A stretch of 64,000 nucleotides of DNA, taken from NCBI GenBank assembly GCA_947646735.1, contig CANTFK010000153.1, forward strand, positions 62,001-126,000, read 5' to 3'. Made by a program: the position numbers and the translations under genes. This stretch comes from Peronospora farinosa. Lineage: Eukaryota > Oomycota > Peronosporomycetes > Peronosporales > Peronosporaceae. The first letter of the stretch is position 1, and each line of letters begins with the position of its first letter. A model generated the notes under the pieces. It saw only the letters and a program-made list of their open reading frames with translations. It made no database searches and was not told the DNA's origin. Positions 35,147 through 46,881 of the stretch are shown here, in pieces.

Positions 35147-36068
35147 TTACATGATCAAGCATGGCGCACAGCACTGTGCGGTAACAGGATACTCGTCATT
35201 CTCAGTCTTTCCAGCAGTCGTTGCTACCAAAGACCGCGTGACTTGTTGGTTCGTATTCACCATCGGATACTTTAATCCTGTTGCAGCAGTACTAGCCGTA
35301 GCACTCGAAGTAACAAAATTGCTAGCATCCGCGTGCGAAAAAGATGCACGAGCGATCGTATTGGCGTTCGGAATCACTGGATTCGGTGCATCAGCATGTG
35401 ACAAGGACTGTCTGGCGATCACATTGGCGTTCGGGACCACTGGGTTCTGTACTTCAGCATAGGAGATGGATGAGCGACAACTGCCCGAGATAGAGCCATT
35501 GTCCGACGATGCGCCTCTAGGACGTCGGCCACCATACTCGCTAGAAGACGCGTCGCTCTCCGCGTCTATATGCTCACTTCGTAGACTAAAAACCTCAGAG
35601 GGCGTGCCTTCGGGTCGATGCTGTCTTGCTTGGAGCCCCTCGACCCATCGTGTGGCGTCTTCCTGACTGTCTGCCTTGAGTAAATATGATTGGTCGCCAA
35701 TGGAGATAGAGAACTCGAGCTTGTCAGCGTCCAACGGAATAAAGTCGATGGTCTGCGTCCGCCACAGATCAATGCACGCCAGCAGTTTTTCACTCTCCCG
35801 ACTCTATGGACAAGTAAATAATAGAGTCACAATGAAGTAGCAATAAATAGTATATATGGCGCGTTTTATTCAATAATAAATACGGTTTTACCTTGTAATA
35901 CGTTAAATAGTGTGTAGTGGCTTCGAAATAGCGCCGTTGCCATCGATTGTGACGTGATTTCTTGCGTAAATACCCTGTTCAAAACGTGGCAATTACAGCG
36001 TTAGTGTTACCTCTACATCAAGTGCTAGCATTGACATCAAGCGTACCTTTCAGCTCTGGAAGATCCAT
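35147..36068 (-). CDS. PH-domain protein with C-terminal CaaX box and internal repeats
   Basis: Three exons: complement(join(35147..35803, 35892..35974, 36047..36068)), 253 residues; the first exon encodes only MDLPELK plus one base. Residues about 7-110 form a PH domain (GYLRKKSRHNRWQRRYFEA at its start; EDATRWVEGLQ as the C-terminal helix with its conserved Trp). Residues about 155-220 hold two to three copies of a 21-23-residue unit (SHADAPNPVIPNANTIARAS). The last residues, CCAPCLIM, form a CaaX motif for prenylation, with nearby Cys suitable for palmitoylation. Two membrane signals suggest a stable lipid-anchored adaptor; the partner is unknown. It lies head-to-tail with IWS1 and the renalase-like gene. 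Confidence 0.8.
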
Positions 36069-36262
36069 CGTCGTTGCCAGGACGAGCGGGTATTGTGTTC
36101 TGTCGGAAAATGTGGTAAAAGGCTACTTTGTGTACCCTTTGCGTACCCCTCGTGTACCCCCACAAAGTAATTATCTCACAAAAGAACGACAAAGATCTTG
36201 TCCCTTTTTTATGAGAATTTCAGCAGTAAAATCTTCAACTATATTTTGTGACTTTCATTTTA

Positions 36263-37647
36263 TTACAGTAAACTGCTGTCTTTTTCTTGAAGAAGATTTG
36301 CAGCAACTTTAGCAGATATGAGGCAATTGTCAAGCTTTGAACCAAGAAAACTGTCACCAGCCACGATGATGCGTGGCTTCAAGTTGAGAAAAAGAGCAGG
36401 CAAAGGGTCCTCCTCATCCTCGGTCATGCTTGGATTGTGGTACGGCTCAGTCACTTGAGAAATTCTGAGCGTGAACCAAACAGAATTTCATCACATTAAC
36501 AGCATGTTACATGAATATTCATAGAACAATCGACGTACCGCCAACGATGCAGACGTGCGTCGTACTCAGTAGGGAGTGAAGGTAACAGCTTTCGCAATGA
36601 CTTGGTGATGATAGCAAGAATCTCATCGTTGGGACGAGTGTCGTCCATGAACGTGGTCCCAAAGGACACCGACGTGTGCACAATTAAAGTAGGCGACGAA
36701 TGGTCACCTGCCTTCTTCTTGAGGTGGTCCCAGCACACAAAACGGATGATGTCGCTTTCGTCACGGGGGACGAACTTGGCAGTCCATCCCAACTCTTGCA
36801 CTGCCAAAGTCGCGGTATCGTCGAAGATGTAGGCTGCAGCAAAGCGCTGCGAGTACTCCACACTTTCCAATGCATGCATCAAGTTTGGTGCAACGCGAAA
36901 TGTCGTGCTTTTCTTGAGTATTGACAGAACCTGTTTACATACACACCACATCATTGAGCATCCCAAATGGCCCGAGAGAACTATAGTACAAAATTTTACA
37001 TTCGGAATGGGACACGTCAATACCAACTCGTTTACAATTTCCTCTTTGCCTTTGCTTGTCGTCACTTGAATGTGATCTTCATCAATCACTTTAAAACTCT
37101 CCAAGTGCGTCGATAGTCTCGTCTCCGTCTCTGAATCATGCCACACACACACGAAACGAGCGTCAACTACAACAAATCTATCAGTTTTTACGGTATCTCT
37201 ACCACTTACGCTCTAGCAAATTCTCCACCATTGATCGAAATCCTTTCTTGTTAGGGCAAACCAAGTGACTCTTGACACTTCCTTGATATGGATCCTGATT
37301 GATCTCATTTTCAGCAAAAGACACCAAATGGCCACTTTGAGTCAGTTTTTGACGAATGTCTTCATTGCTATTCGACTGTGGAGTCCAATACTGTGCCCCC
37401 ATATCCACATAAGCGTCTCGTTGCTTCTCAAATGATCTAAACGTCATCAGATCCGTCAACATGCATCTATCATATTCCATCAAGTTTTATGACCTCACCT
37501 GGCCATAACTCGCCCACCAAGAATGCTGTTACGATCCCATACAATCACATTTGGTGTGTACCGAGCTTCCAATTTGGCTTCATGAAGCAGTCGCGCTAAC
37601 GTCGCACCTGTCACGCCGCCTCCGATGATTAATGTTTTTCTCGCCAT
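36263..37647 (-). CDS. Renalase-like FAD-dependent oxidoreductase
   Basis: Five exons: complement(join(36263..36464, 36539..36930, 37000..37166, 37210..37436, 37499..37647)), 378 residues; introns of 74, 69, 43 and 62 bases with GT-AG ends and continuous phase. Residues 5-20 carry the FAD-binding IIGGGVTGATLARLL, then WDRNSILGGRVMAR as the second nucleotide-binding element. Further family matches are DMGAQYWTP, ELVLTCPIPN, VEYSQRFAAAYIF, TLIVHTSVSFG and, near the end, IIVAGDSFLGSKLDNCLISAKVAANLL, which contacts FAD. Renalases oxidise aberrant dihydro forms of NAD(P)H; in this organism the substrate is inferred. No signal peptide is seen. The start is shared with a 197-base divergent promoter region toward the next gene. 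Confidence 0.85.
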
Positions 37648-37844
37648 TATTGAATTGGCAACTGTATTATAAAGCTAGAATTAGAGTTGTCGTTCTGGAT
37701 TGGACAAAACAAGTGTCGGTAAAGACTAGATATCATCCAATCAATTTCATTTATAGCCCTATCTAAAGCCACCAATTATAAGACGCAGCGTACAAACTAG
37801 ATACAAAACTGGACGATAGAACTTCATTTGCCAGCCCTGGGACG

Positions 37845-39473
37845 ATGGCGCGCCCGCATGTCGAGCCGCCGGCGCTCGGGGCCGACGATATCAACGTGAG
37901 CTTTCCAATACCACGGCCAATTTCTGTCTTTCAGTTGTCGGGGGTATCAAGTACAGGCAGCGGCCGCTTCGTGCTACCGGATTTGGCACTACGTAAAGTG
38001 ATAAAAAAACCAATTTTTGAGGTACGGAATTATTGTCAATTGTAATTATTTGATTGAACTGACTTCATATGATATTTGATCTCAAAAATGTCGCATATGG
38101 TATGTTATATCAGAATTTTGATGAGTCAGCGTATAATGTCAAGCCACCAACCCAGATGTTGCGTTTTATTGACGGATTACGGTACCATAAACCAACCTCT
38201 AAAGAGAGTGAAGCATTAAACCTCAGCAGTGCCACTGAAAGAATTTATCTTCATGTGCTAAATGATGTACGCACTTGTAAAAATTTATACAGGTAGACAT
38301 TGAAACACTAACCTATGGAATGTACTTTAGATTCTGATGATGTGTGGAGCCCGCAAAGGAGCGCGTTTTAGCTCGTTGGATGTTAATAGATTGAGAGCAA
38401 TTGCTGACCAATTAGGATCGAGATATGAAGCCGTGGATAAAACTTTTCGCACACTTTCAACGGATGTGATGAGGTATCGCTTTCAAGGAGTGACGAGACT
38501 GGAAGATGATCCGTCGCACTTTGAGTTTCTTGCCAATCGTCGTCGCAATAGTTTAGTTGGGATGGAATTGCTGAATCTTGAGGACCAAGTGAGACGAAAG
38601 GCGTTTCACTTTCAATGGCTGGCTCGACAGTATGTGGTAACATTTGCACAGCTCAAGACAGCGATGCAAGAGATCTGTGATCGTGTCCAGAAAGACATGG
38701 CTGTTTTGGGAGCGCTATCAGCGCCTACACTTGCAGATATCAACGATGCAGGTTGGCTGCAGCAATTTTGTTTTTTTTGTAATTGTTGTTTCGATGTGAT
38801 GACTATACGATATACTCACTTGTGTGTGTCTTTGTCTTGCCAACGATGTCTTGGATTGGGCCATTTTGCTGCGCAGTAGAAGCAGAGTTTGAGTCGAAAA
38901 CACACCGACCGTTTCCAACGTTCCTCTTTGTCCTCATTCAGAAATACCATCGCGAGCAACGCAATAAAAGTACGGTGTGGACCATTCACTCGGACGAACC
39001 GCCTGTAGACTCCATCGGGCACTTCGTCCTCTATTTATCTAGTGTCTTGCTCCAACCGGCACCGATGACGGCAGCAGAGCTGCACAGTGTTCAAGTGCTC
39101 TTGCAAATTGTGTAAGTACATTGTCACAAAGACTTTGTATAATGAGTGGACAATGTTTCTGATTGTTTTTGTTTGCTCTTGTTCTTGCAGTAAGGCAGAA
39201 TTCCGGATAGATTATCACTCGATGATTCTTGTGGTGACTAAGGTAGTACAAGCAGACGGCCAAGTGATCGTGAACACCTTATCCCGTTCATGGCCAGATA
39301 GCGTAACAACCGGCGTTGAGCATCCGTGTCGGCATGCCAGCGATGTCCGAGTACTCACGCACGAGACAATGGGTTCTCTGCTCTTTGCCTTCTTGACGAC
39401 AGTCCGAGAGCTACGATTAGTACCGCGTAAGAAAGAGCTTCTAAATCGCGGGAAGAAGATGAAAGAGACATAG
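37845..39473 (+). CDS. Unrecognised 422-residue protein, five exons
   Basis: Exons join(37845..38021, 38114..38266, 38331..38751, 38877..39111, 39191..39473); all junctions GT-AG (the third donor, GTTGGC, is weak) with consistent phase, giving 422 residues. No signal peptide or membrane segment is seen. The middle (about 115-250) is helical with many charged residues (VNRLRAIADQLGSRYEAVDKT, QVRRKAFHFQWLARQYVV). The C-terminal third (about 255-410) is mixed alpha/beta with FPTFLFVLIQKYHREQ and HSMILVVTKVVQADGQVIV. It looks like a real conserved gene because frame, exon phases and composition agree, but I do not recognise a family and assign no function. Confidence 0.7.
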
Positions 39474-40461
39474 AAAACAGTATCTGTGGCATATCAATAG
39501 GATAGAGGAGACACTGTGGTTTTGTGGGTTAGTAACGTAGCAAAAGAGCTCCGATCCTCTCGTTGCTTGGATAAAAAACATGTAAAAACGTGAGCGTCCA
39601 AATGCAGGAAAACAAAACAAACATCATCAAGATTAATCGTAGATGCTCTCAATGCTCTCTATGGACATGCACTCGTTCAATTCTTCAAATCGACGACCTT
39701 TACATCCATTTTGCACCATTTCATTTGTGTAGCCATGTTGTAAAATCGCAACTTTTTAGTAAATCACATATAAACGACGGGCTCCGTTGCACTTTTCATG
39801 TCAAGCAATTTCATGTCTGGATTTTAAGACTACATGTATACGACAATACTAGAAAGTATGTCGCAAGTACAAAGTAGCTGTGTCTGTCGACATACGTGAC
39901 ACCATTTAAAGCAATTTACAATGTAAACAAAGACCATATTCAGTATATGTCAGCAACACATAATAGCAGATTTATATATAAAAGCTGTAGTTCCTCTATT
40001 CTAAAACTCTTTATAAATATGTATGGAGTAGGGATTAATTTTTTACTTGAAATTCCCGTCTCCGCCAAGGACGCGTAGGCACAGTTCGATTTTCAGTACA
40101 CCGCCTAGTCTCTTGCATAAACAGTACCTTTTCACTCTTGCCTAAAGTATGGTCACTAGGTTTTTTCACTTTGCGACCCTTTTTTACGCCCAAAAGGTAA
40201 AAATATTCTTATGAAAAGACGACTTTACGTCCAAGTATAAGAGGTTTTTTCCATAGTTACTGCCCTCGGAGCTGTGATATTTTGTAGTGTCTCGTCTGTA
40301 CTAGGGAAAGTTCTTGGGGTTGTAAACTACGCCATAATTGCGAACGACAGAGGGCAAGAAACCAAGCACCAAGAACGTACTAATTGATTGAAAAAAACAC
40401 AGATATATATATTTCCTTGTCTTTCTCTCTCCCGTAGTACGAAATAATCGAATTTTATTCC
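39474..40461. other. Intergenic region before the myosin gene
   Basis: 988 bases, AT-rich, with only short frames. It includes the 3' region of the previous gene and the promoter of the myosin; a CT-rich patch (cttgtctttctctctcccg) lies about 40 bases before the ATG. No repeat or RNA gene was recognised. Confidence 0.4.
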
Positions 40462-43400
40462 ATGGAGATTGGGGTGGAGGTCGAAGTGCAAATAAGACCC
40501 CAGAAATGGCAACGTGGTCGAGTTCTAAAGTGTTACAAGAACCCTATGAATGTATCGGTTGACGTAATCATGATTCAATTGGATGATGGTAGTATCATTG
40601 AGCGTAGTGGCAATGCGGTTACACAAGATGTACCCGATATGAGACTTTTACCAACCGGACAGAGTCAACACTTTGATGTCGATGACCTAACCCAACTCAT
40701 TGAATTGGATGAAACAATGATTTTATCCGCACTGGAAACACGTTTTAACAAGCACAAAATTTATACAAATACAGGTGCTATTTTACTGGCTGTGAACCCA
40801 TTTCAAAAGATTCCAAATGTTTACAGTAAAGACACAATGACGGACTATTTACTCTCATTTGAAGCTCGAAATTCAAGTTTAAAAGGTAAAAAAAAACAAA
40901 AGAAAATGAAATGATGCCTCCTCATATCTATCAAGTAGCTGGAGAAGCTTATAAAGCCATGATGCTGGGTCGTAATGGAGTTATGAGTGATCAAAGTGTT
41001 CTTGTGAGTGGAGAAAGTGGAAGTGGCAAGACGGAAAGTACGAAATTTCTCATGGAATATCTTGCACAAGCAGGTGCAACTAATTTAGGAGCATTCATTG
41101 CTGGTAAAAATTCGGGAGGAATTGCTGCTAAAGTTTTGCAGACTAATATTTTACTTGAATCATTTGGCAATGCACGGACGCTACGCAATGACAATTCCAG
41201 TCGATTTGGCAAGTTTATTAAGCTGCATTTTACAAGTGGAGGTCGACTTACAGGTGCTAGTATACAGACGTATTTGCTTGAAAAAGTACGACTCGTGTCA
41301 CAGTCAAAGGGTGAGAGAAATTACCATATTTTTTATGAAATGGCAATTGGAGCAGATGCAGCAGCAAGAAAACGATGGTTTTTAGATCCATCTAACGGTT
41401 ATAGTATGCCTCCTGGAGACTATGGTGAAGTGACGGACGCTACACGTCAATTTTTGCACTATCGATATTTAAACCAGAGCGAGTGCTATCAACGTCGAGA
41501 TGGTGTCAAGGATTCGGACATGTTCCAACGAGTGAATGATGCTATGGATATTGTGGGCTTTACACCAGCCGAGCGCACCGGTATTTTTGACATTCTGGCA
41601 GCCCTCATGCACATTGGAAATTTGTCCTTTGAATATGACGACAATAGCGACAGATTAGGCCAGTCAATGGGCCCTGGCGCCGGCAAGTCCGACCTGGCAT
41701 CTAGCTGTATTTGGTCACGTGATGCTGCGGCTTCACTTATGGCTGTTGACGCTACGAAGCTGGAGCGTGCACTGAGTATGCGCCGAATTCGTGCCGGTAG
41801 TGATTTTGTGAGCATGAAACTTTCTTCAGCTCAGGCTAACAATGCCCGTGATGCACTTGCCAAGGCGCTGTACGGTCGTCTATTCGACTGGATGGTGACA
41901 AAGATGAACCACTTTCTTAAAATGGATGACAGCCAAAAGGCAAAGGGCGGACTTCATTCTATCGGCATTCTAGACATTTTTGGTTTTGAAGTGTTTCCAA
42001 AGAATTCGTTTGAACAGCTTTGCATCAACTTTGCCAACGAGACACTGCAACAGCAGTTTAATGACTATGTATTCAAGGCCGAACAGCGTGAGTATGAGTC
42101 GCAAGGTGTCGACTGGAAGTACATTGAGTTCTGCGATAATCAGGATTGTGTAAACTTGATATCGCAGCGACCGACTGGAATTCTCTCGCTTATTGACGAA
42201 GAATGTGTCATGCCGAAGGGAAGTGACACAACGTTAGCATCTAAGCTCTACCGCGCGTGCGGTAGCCACCCGCGATTTGAAGCGTCTCGTATTCAGCGGG
42301 CACGTGGTTTGTTTACAATTATACACTATGCAGGCCATGTAGAGTACTCTTCGGATGGATTCTTGGAGAAAAACAAGGATGTTCTTCACCAAGAGGCGGT
42401 TGATATGCTCGTGTACTCTACACAAAAAGACAGCTTTGCTCGTACGCTGTGCGAAGGTATTGGTGGTTCGCGTGATCGTGCCAAGTCATCTATACGTCAA
42501 CGGGCACAAACCAGCAAGAACCGTGGCGCAAGTGTTGGTCTGCAGTTCAAGGAGCAACTGACGACCTTGCTAGAGACGCTGCAGCAGACTAACCCGCATT
42601 ACGTGCGCTGCCTCAAACCGAATGAACTATGCAAAGCAGGCATTTACGAGCGTGAACGTGTGTTGAATCAGCTGCGCTGCAATGGTGTGATGGAGGCTGT
42701 TCGCGTGGCAAGAGCAGGATATCCGATCCGTTTACCGCACGACGAGTTTATTGCCCGCTATTTCAGCTTGAAGAGGTCTAAGAATCCTCTGCTAGCAAAA
42801 AAGCAAGTAACTTCGTTTGGCTTGCCCGATACGGACTCGAACGAGGAAATGACAATCGTTAGCAGCGAGGCGAAGGAACTACTGAAAGACCTGCTTGATG
42901 TGATTCCAAAGGAAAACGATGCAAATCCACAGGGCGCTTGTGAACAACTTCACCAGTGTCCGTTTGCCATGAAGTGCATTTCAGTGGGTATTCAAGCGGG
43001 ATTGTCGAAGATGTTTATGAAAAAGCGGACGTACGAACTCCTTGAAGAAATGCGCTCGCAGCGCCTTCGTCGTCATATGATTAAAATATTTTACGCTGTT
43101 TTGTGTGTGACCGCACGCAGACGCTATTTGAAATATATACATGCTGTGAAGGCACTGCAAGTTCGATACCGCTACAAGAAACATCAGAAATTGCGTCGCC
43201 GTCGCCAGATTATGATGATTCGGAGAAAAAATGCCGGCAAAGTTCAGGGTTTCATCCGGACGGTGGTGCAGCAGAAGAAGTATGTGCGATTTACTAGCGT
43301 TGTGCGGATGCTGCAGTGTCGTTTCAGATATCGCCGAAGGCTGCGCGCGAAGCGCAGAGAAGCAGACCGTACCAGAAAGCTTGCAGACTTGCAACGTAAA

Positions 43401-44708
43401 CAGCAGTTTACGCAGTCATTGAAGACACAGTACACTGCAAGCTCGACGGCCTCTTCAGACTCGTCATCCTCCTCAGTGACCTCTAACTCCCACGATATTG
43501 AAAGCTCTGGTATCTCGGACATGCCATCGGACTACTCGTCCGATGACCAATTTACGTATACCGACGATTTTCCGAAGCACAATCTCAATACCGTCGACGA
43601 GCAAAGCAGCCAGCTAATGCCTCGTGCGTCCCACCGCATTTCCCTGCGCAAAACTCATTCTATTGACAAAATCACCCCAATGGGTGGACTTCGAGCATCT
43701 TGTATGACTGGTGGTGTCCACGACGGCATGCTAGGACCCAATAGCCAGCGAAAGTCACGGCTGCCCTCACGCAAGTCGTCCTTTCGAAGCACTCGATCGT
43801 CTCGTGCAGTCGCGCTCCCGAGACTAGATGTGATCCAACACACCTCGTGGGTCAACGATGAAGACCGCTTTAGCTGCCACATCTGTAACAAGCGCTTCAA
43901 CATGTTTAAGCGTAAACACCACTGCAGAGCCTGTGGCGAGGTCATTTGCAACAGCTGCTCTCTGTACCACCGGATTCAGTCCCGGTCAATGCGAGTATGT
44001 GTGTCCTGTGTGGCATTCCATTCATTAGACAGTCCTACGTCAGCCGGATCGACTGGTTTTTTGCGCCCCGACGGTGGCAGCGCTTACTCGTCCAACTCGA
44101 GCCGAAAGACGTCGAATGGCTCGGCCGCAGACCGAAATCGCAGCAGTACGCTCAGCAGTGGCGTGTGGCTGAACCCGTGGCCCGAACCGCCCTACCCTTT
44201 AGACGAGGACGAGCGCCTGACAGTACTGCGCGATCTCAATATCCGTGAGCTTGGCCTGTCTGGCAAGTTCAACATGTATTGCGAAGTTGCAGCTAAGACG
44301 ATGAAATGCCCGATTGCGTATGTGAGTATCATTGAGGACGAGGAACAGCATTTGGTGGCAAACATTGGTATGGCACACACGACGCTGCCTCGTGAGCTGT
44401 CGTTTTGTGCTCACACAATTTGCCAGCCCAGTGTTCTAGTGGTACTGGACACCAAGAACGATGATCGCTTCCGTGAGAACCCGATGGTCAAGGGTGACAA
44501 GGGTGCCGTCAAGATTCGCTACTATGCCGGTGCAACTATTTTCTCGCGCGATGGCCACGCTCTCGGTACGGTCGCGGTACTTGACACGAAGCCAAGGCGA
44601 GAAGTGGATCAAGAACACATTGGCATGCTGCAGCACTTGAGCTTTTTAGCGAGTGAGAAAATGACACAAAGCACTATTCAAGAAGACAGTGATACTGAGT
44701 TTCCATGA
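40462..44708 (+). CDS. Unconventional myosin with IQ motifs, FYVE and GAF domains
   Basis: About 1410 residues. The motor head has the P-loop GESGSGKTES (near 41010), switch I NDNSSRFGKF, switch II DIFGFEVF and the actin-proximal NPHYVRCLKPNE. Three or so IQ-like basic helices follow (43120-43370, for example VRMLQCRFRYRRRLRAK). After a Ser-rich linker comes a FYVE finger (about 43855-44015: FSCHICNKRF, RKHHCRACGEVIC), which binds PtdIns3P on endosomes, and then a GAF-type domain (about 44235-44690, ending VKIRYYAGATIFSRDGHALGTVAVLD). It should be a cargo or endosome motor. The frame breaks once, at 40884-40905, between EARNSSLK and MPPHIYQVAGEAY: either a lost A in an A-run or a 17-base GT-AG segment (see findings). 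Confidence 0.88.
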
Positions 44709-45123
44709 ACGATCAAGTAACGAGCCATGATGGATGTTGTCCATGTGAACTTAGTAACACAACCAACTTTATCAATCTTAATGGTCTTGCACTTTTTTCA
44801 TCTTCTTGTCTACTTTGCTATTGTATTTTTCATTATATAACACTTTTACAAAATGACAGATGCCGTGTCTCCCACTTTCATTTGATACAGTATCGAACAC
44901 CATTCAGTGGCTCTAGCCATAGTTTCTAAGAACTATGGCGTAAATAGTCAATTGTAATACTATAGAGAGTAGACTCGATTTCTAATACTATTAAACACAA
45001 GATGATTATGGTACGTGTCATCGCCATTACTATCATTACCTACCAATTGGTGGTAATTTAAGAATAGAAATCGGGGTTCTCAGTTGCTGGCTCTGGACAT
45101 TCCCATACTCAAACCAAGTGTAA
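44709..45123. other. Gap between the myosin and PX genes
   Basis: 415 bases without a supported gene; the 3' region of the myosin and the promoter of the PX gene. Nothing else was recognised. Confidence 0.4.
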
Positions 45124-46327
45124 ATGCAAGTCCCAGTTAACATTAAACTGCATTATCTCGTCATTCGACCATTTGCGACCAAGCGAAAACAAAGACAAAC
45201 AAAAACTGTAGCCATTGTGTTTTGTAGCATTTTCTCCCGTTGTTTGGGGTGTCTCTGGATGCCGTACGAGGAGTCTCCATCATCTTGTAGTAATAACAGC
45301 ATTGATATGACTGGACAATTACGTGTGTCTGTTATTGGTTCGGAGACACGCCATCCTGAGAAACCCCCACTGACTTATACGGTCTACCGCACATCTGTGA
45401 ACTATCAGGGCATTTGCTACCACCGTCTCATCCGTTTTCGACACTTTTGGTCCTTTGCCAAGCACCTAAAACTGGCACCAAATGCTGCACCAATTTCTGT
45501 GAAGTTGCCACCTAAAATTTGGTGGAGTCGTCAGGTGTCTCTCCAGTCTGAGACCGTTGAAGCCCGACAAGTGCTGGTATACTAATCCTAATTGTGTTTT
45601 TCTATATTGAATAACTTGATTTCTATTCCTGACTTTTGTCATGTTGTTTTTGCTATTGTAATATCAGTTGAATGAGTTTATGCAGCAAGTGAGTACTCGT
45701 CCATTGACGCCACGGAGCAAAGAGCGACTGCTAAAGTTGCTACAAGTGGGAGAGTTTGCACCTAAAGAAGAAGAAGATCGTGTGATTAATAGTCGACTGA
45801 GCTTGAAACAACAAAGTGTGACATTGACAGAACCCATGTCTGAGATTTTAGACGCCAACCATCTCTCGCTCCAGTCGGACGTAAGTCATCAACTGCCTGT
45901 AAACAACGAAAAACAGCCTCAAGATTCTCTGACAGATGAAAAGGAAGAGTGCTGTACAGCGGACCAGGTGCAGGATGTGACGAATAGCCTTTTGATGCGA
46001 CGTCAGGGCTCTGGAACTTCCAGTAACCCGACGTCCGATGACACGGAGACGAGGGTAGATTGCTCCATGTTGACACCGTTGACACCCCCGTTACAAGTAC
46101 AAATTCGTCCCGTCAGCATTTCGCCAACTTCACAGAACGTGAAACGCGTCATATCCGACTCCAGTACGGACGCGGATCAACTGTCATTGAAAGAAGAAGA
46201 CAGGGACTCGACCGATCCCGAGTGCCGCTACGCTGGTCAGATCAAACAATGCATTGCTAGCATTGAGGACATTGTGGACAGCAGTCGCAAGCTCGAGGTC
46301 CACATTCGCGAGAAGCATACGGTGTGA
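45124..46327 (+). CDS. PX-domain protein
   Basis: Two exons: join(45124..45570, 45668..46327), up to 368 residues; the intron is 97 bases with donor GTGCTG. The PX domain spans roughly residues 60-190 of the long form (LRVSVIGSETRHPE, the RFRHFWSFAKHL helix, the PPKIWW loop, then FMQQVSTRPL). PX domains bind phosphoinositides, mostly PtdIns3P, on endosomes. The canonical basic residue after the RF..F motif is hard to place, so lipid preference is open. The C-terminal half is Ser/Thr- and acid-rich with a final helical stretch (CIASIEDIVDSSRKLEVHIREKH). An ATG at 45259 would remove 45 residues of unusual basic, Cys-containing sequence and may be the true start. Confidence 0.75.
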
Positions 46328-46881
46328 ACCGACCAATGGAAGCGGGGCCGCTGTAAAGAATTGTATCGATGAGGCAGGTGTAAGACGGACCTGAAGAGGG
46401 TCTTGCGAACTCAAAATGATTACGGGAATGTGTTGCGTGTCAGAGTTAGTGAAGGGGTTTCCAATATTTATGACAATGGATCGACATAAGCTTCCGTTAC
46501 CAACTTAATAAACCAAAAGCTGCTCGGTACAACGACTGATAACGTATAATAAACAACAATAAAATCGAAGACGACGCGGCGATGTCGAGAAGCACAAGTG
46601 ACTGTACTTGAAGCATTATCTTTGTGCTTCTATGCTTTCAGTTAAGCAAAGTCAGTATATGCAAAATCTGGTTGTAACTTGTTGGAGGGATACCTGTAGC
46701 TTCCTGCTTTAACGAAAACGCGGGAACCAGAGCTGACGACTTTTTTCACTCATTTTTTTAGATTATCCTTTTCTTGTCACGAATGTCAATGATCCAGTCA
46801 TTATCCCTAATGTTTTTGTTTCTTCGTCGGTCCTCGATCTTCTTCTACATGTGCACGTATTGAGAGAGACCGACATCCATT
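46328..46881. other. Convergent intergenic region
   Basis: 554 bases between the ends of two convergent genes. It should hold both polyadenylation regions (for example aataaacaacaataaaatc near 46548). No other feature was recognised. Confidence 0.4.

Noticed and set aside
40911..44708. Starting the myosin at 40911 (MMPPHIYQ)
   Set aside because: The preceding frame from 40462 encodes the N-terminal part of the motor head (YTNTGAILLAVNPFQ), so the gene must include it.
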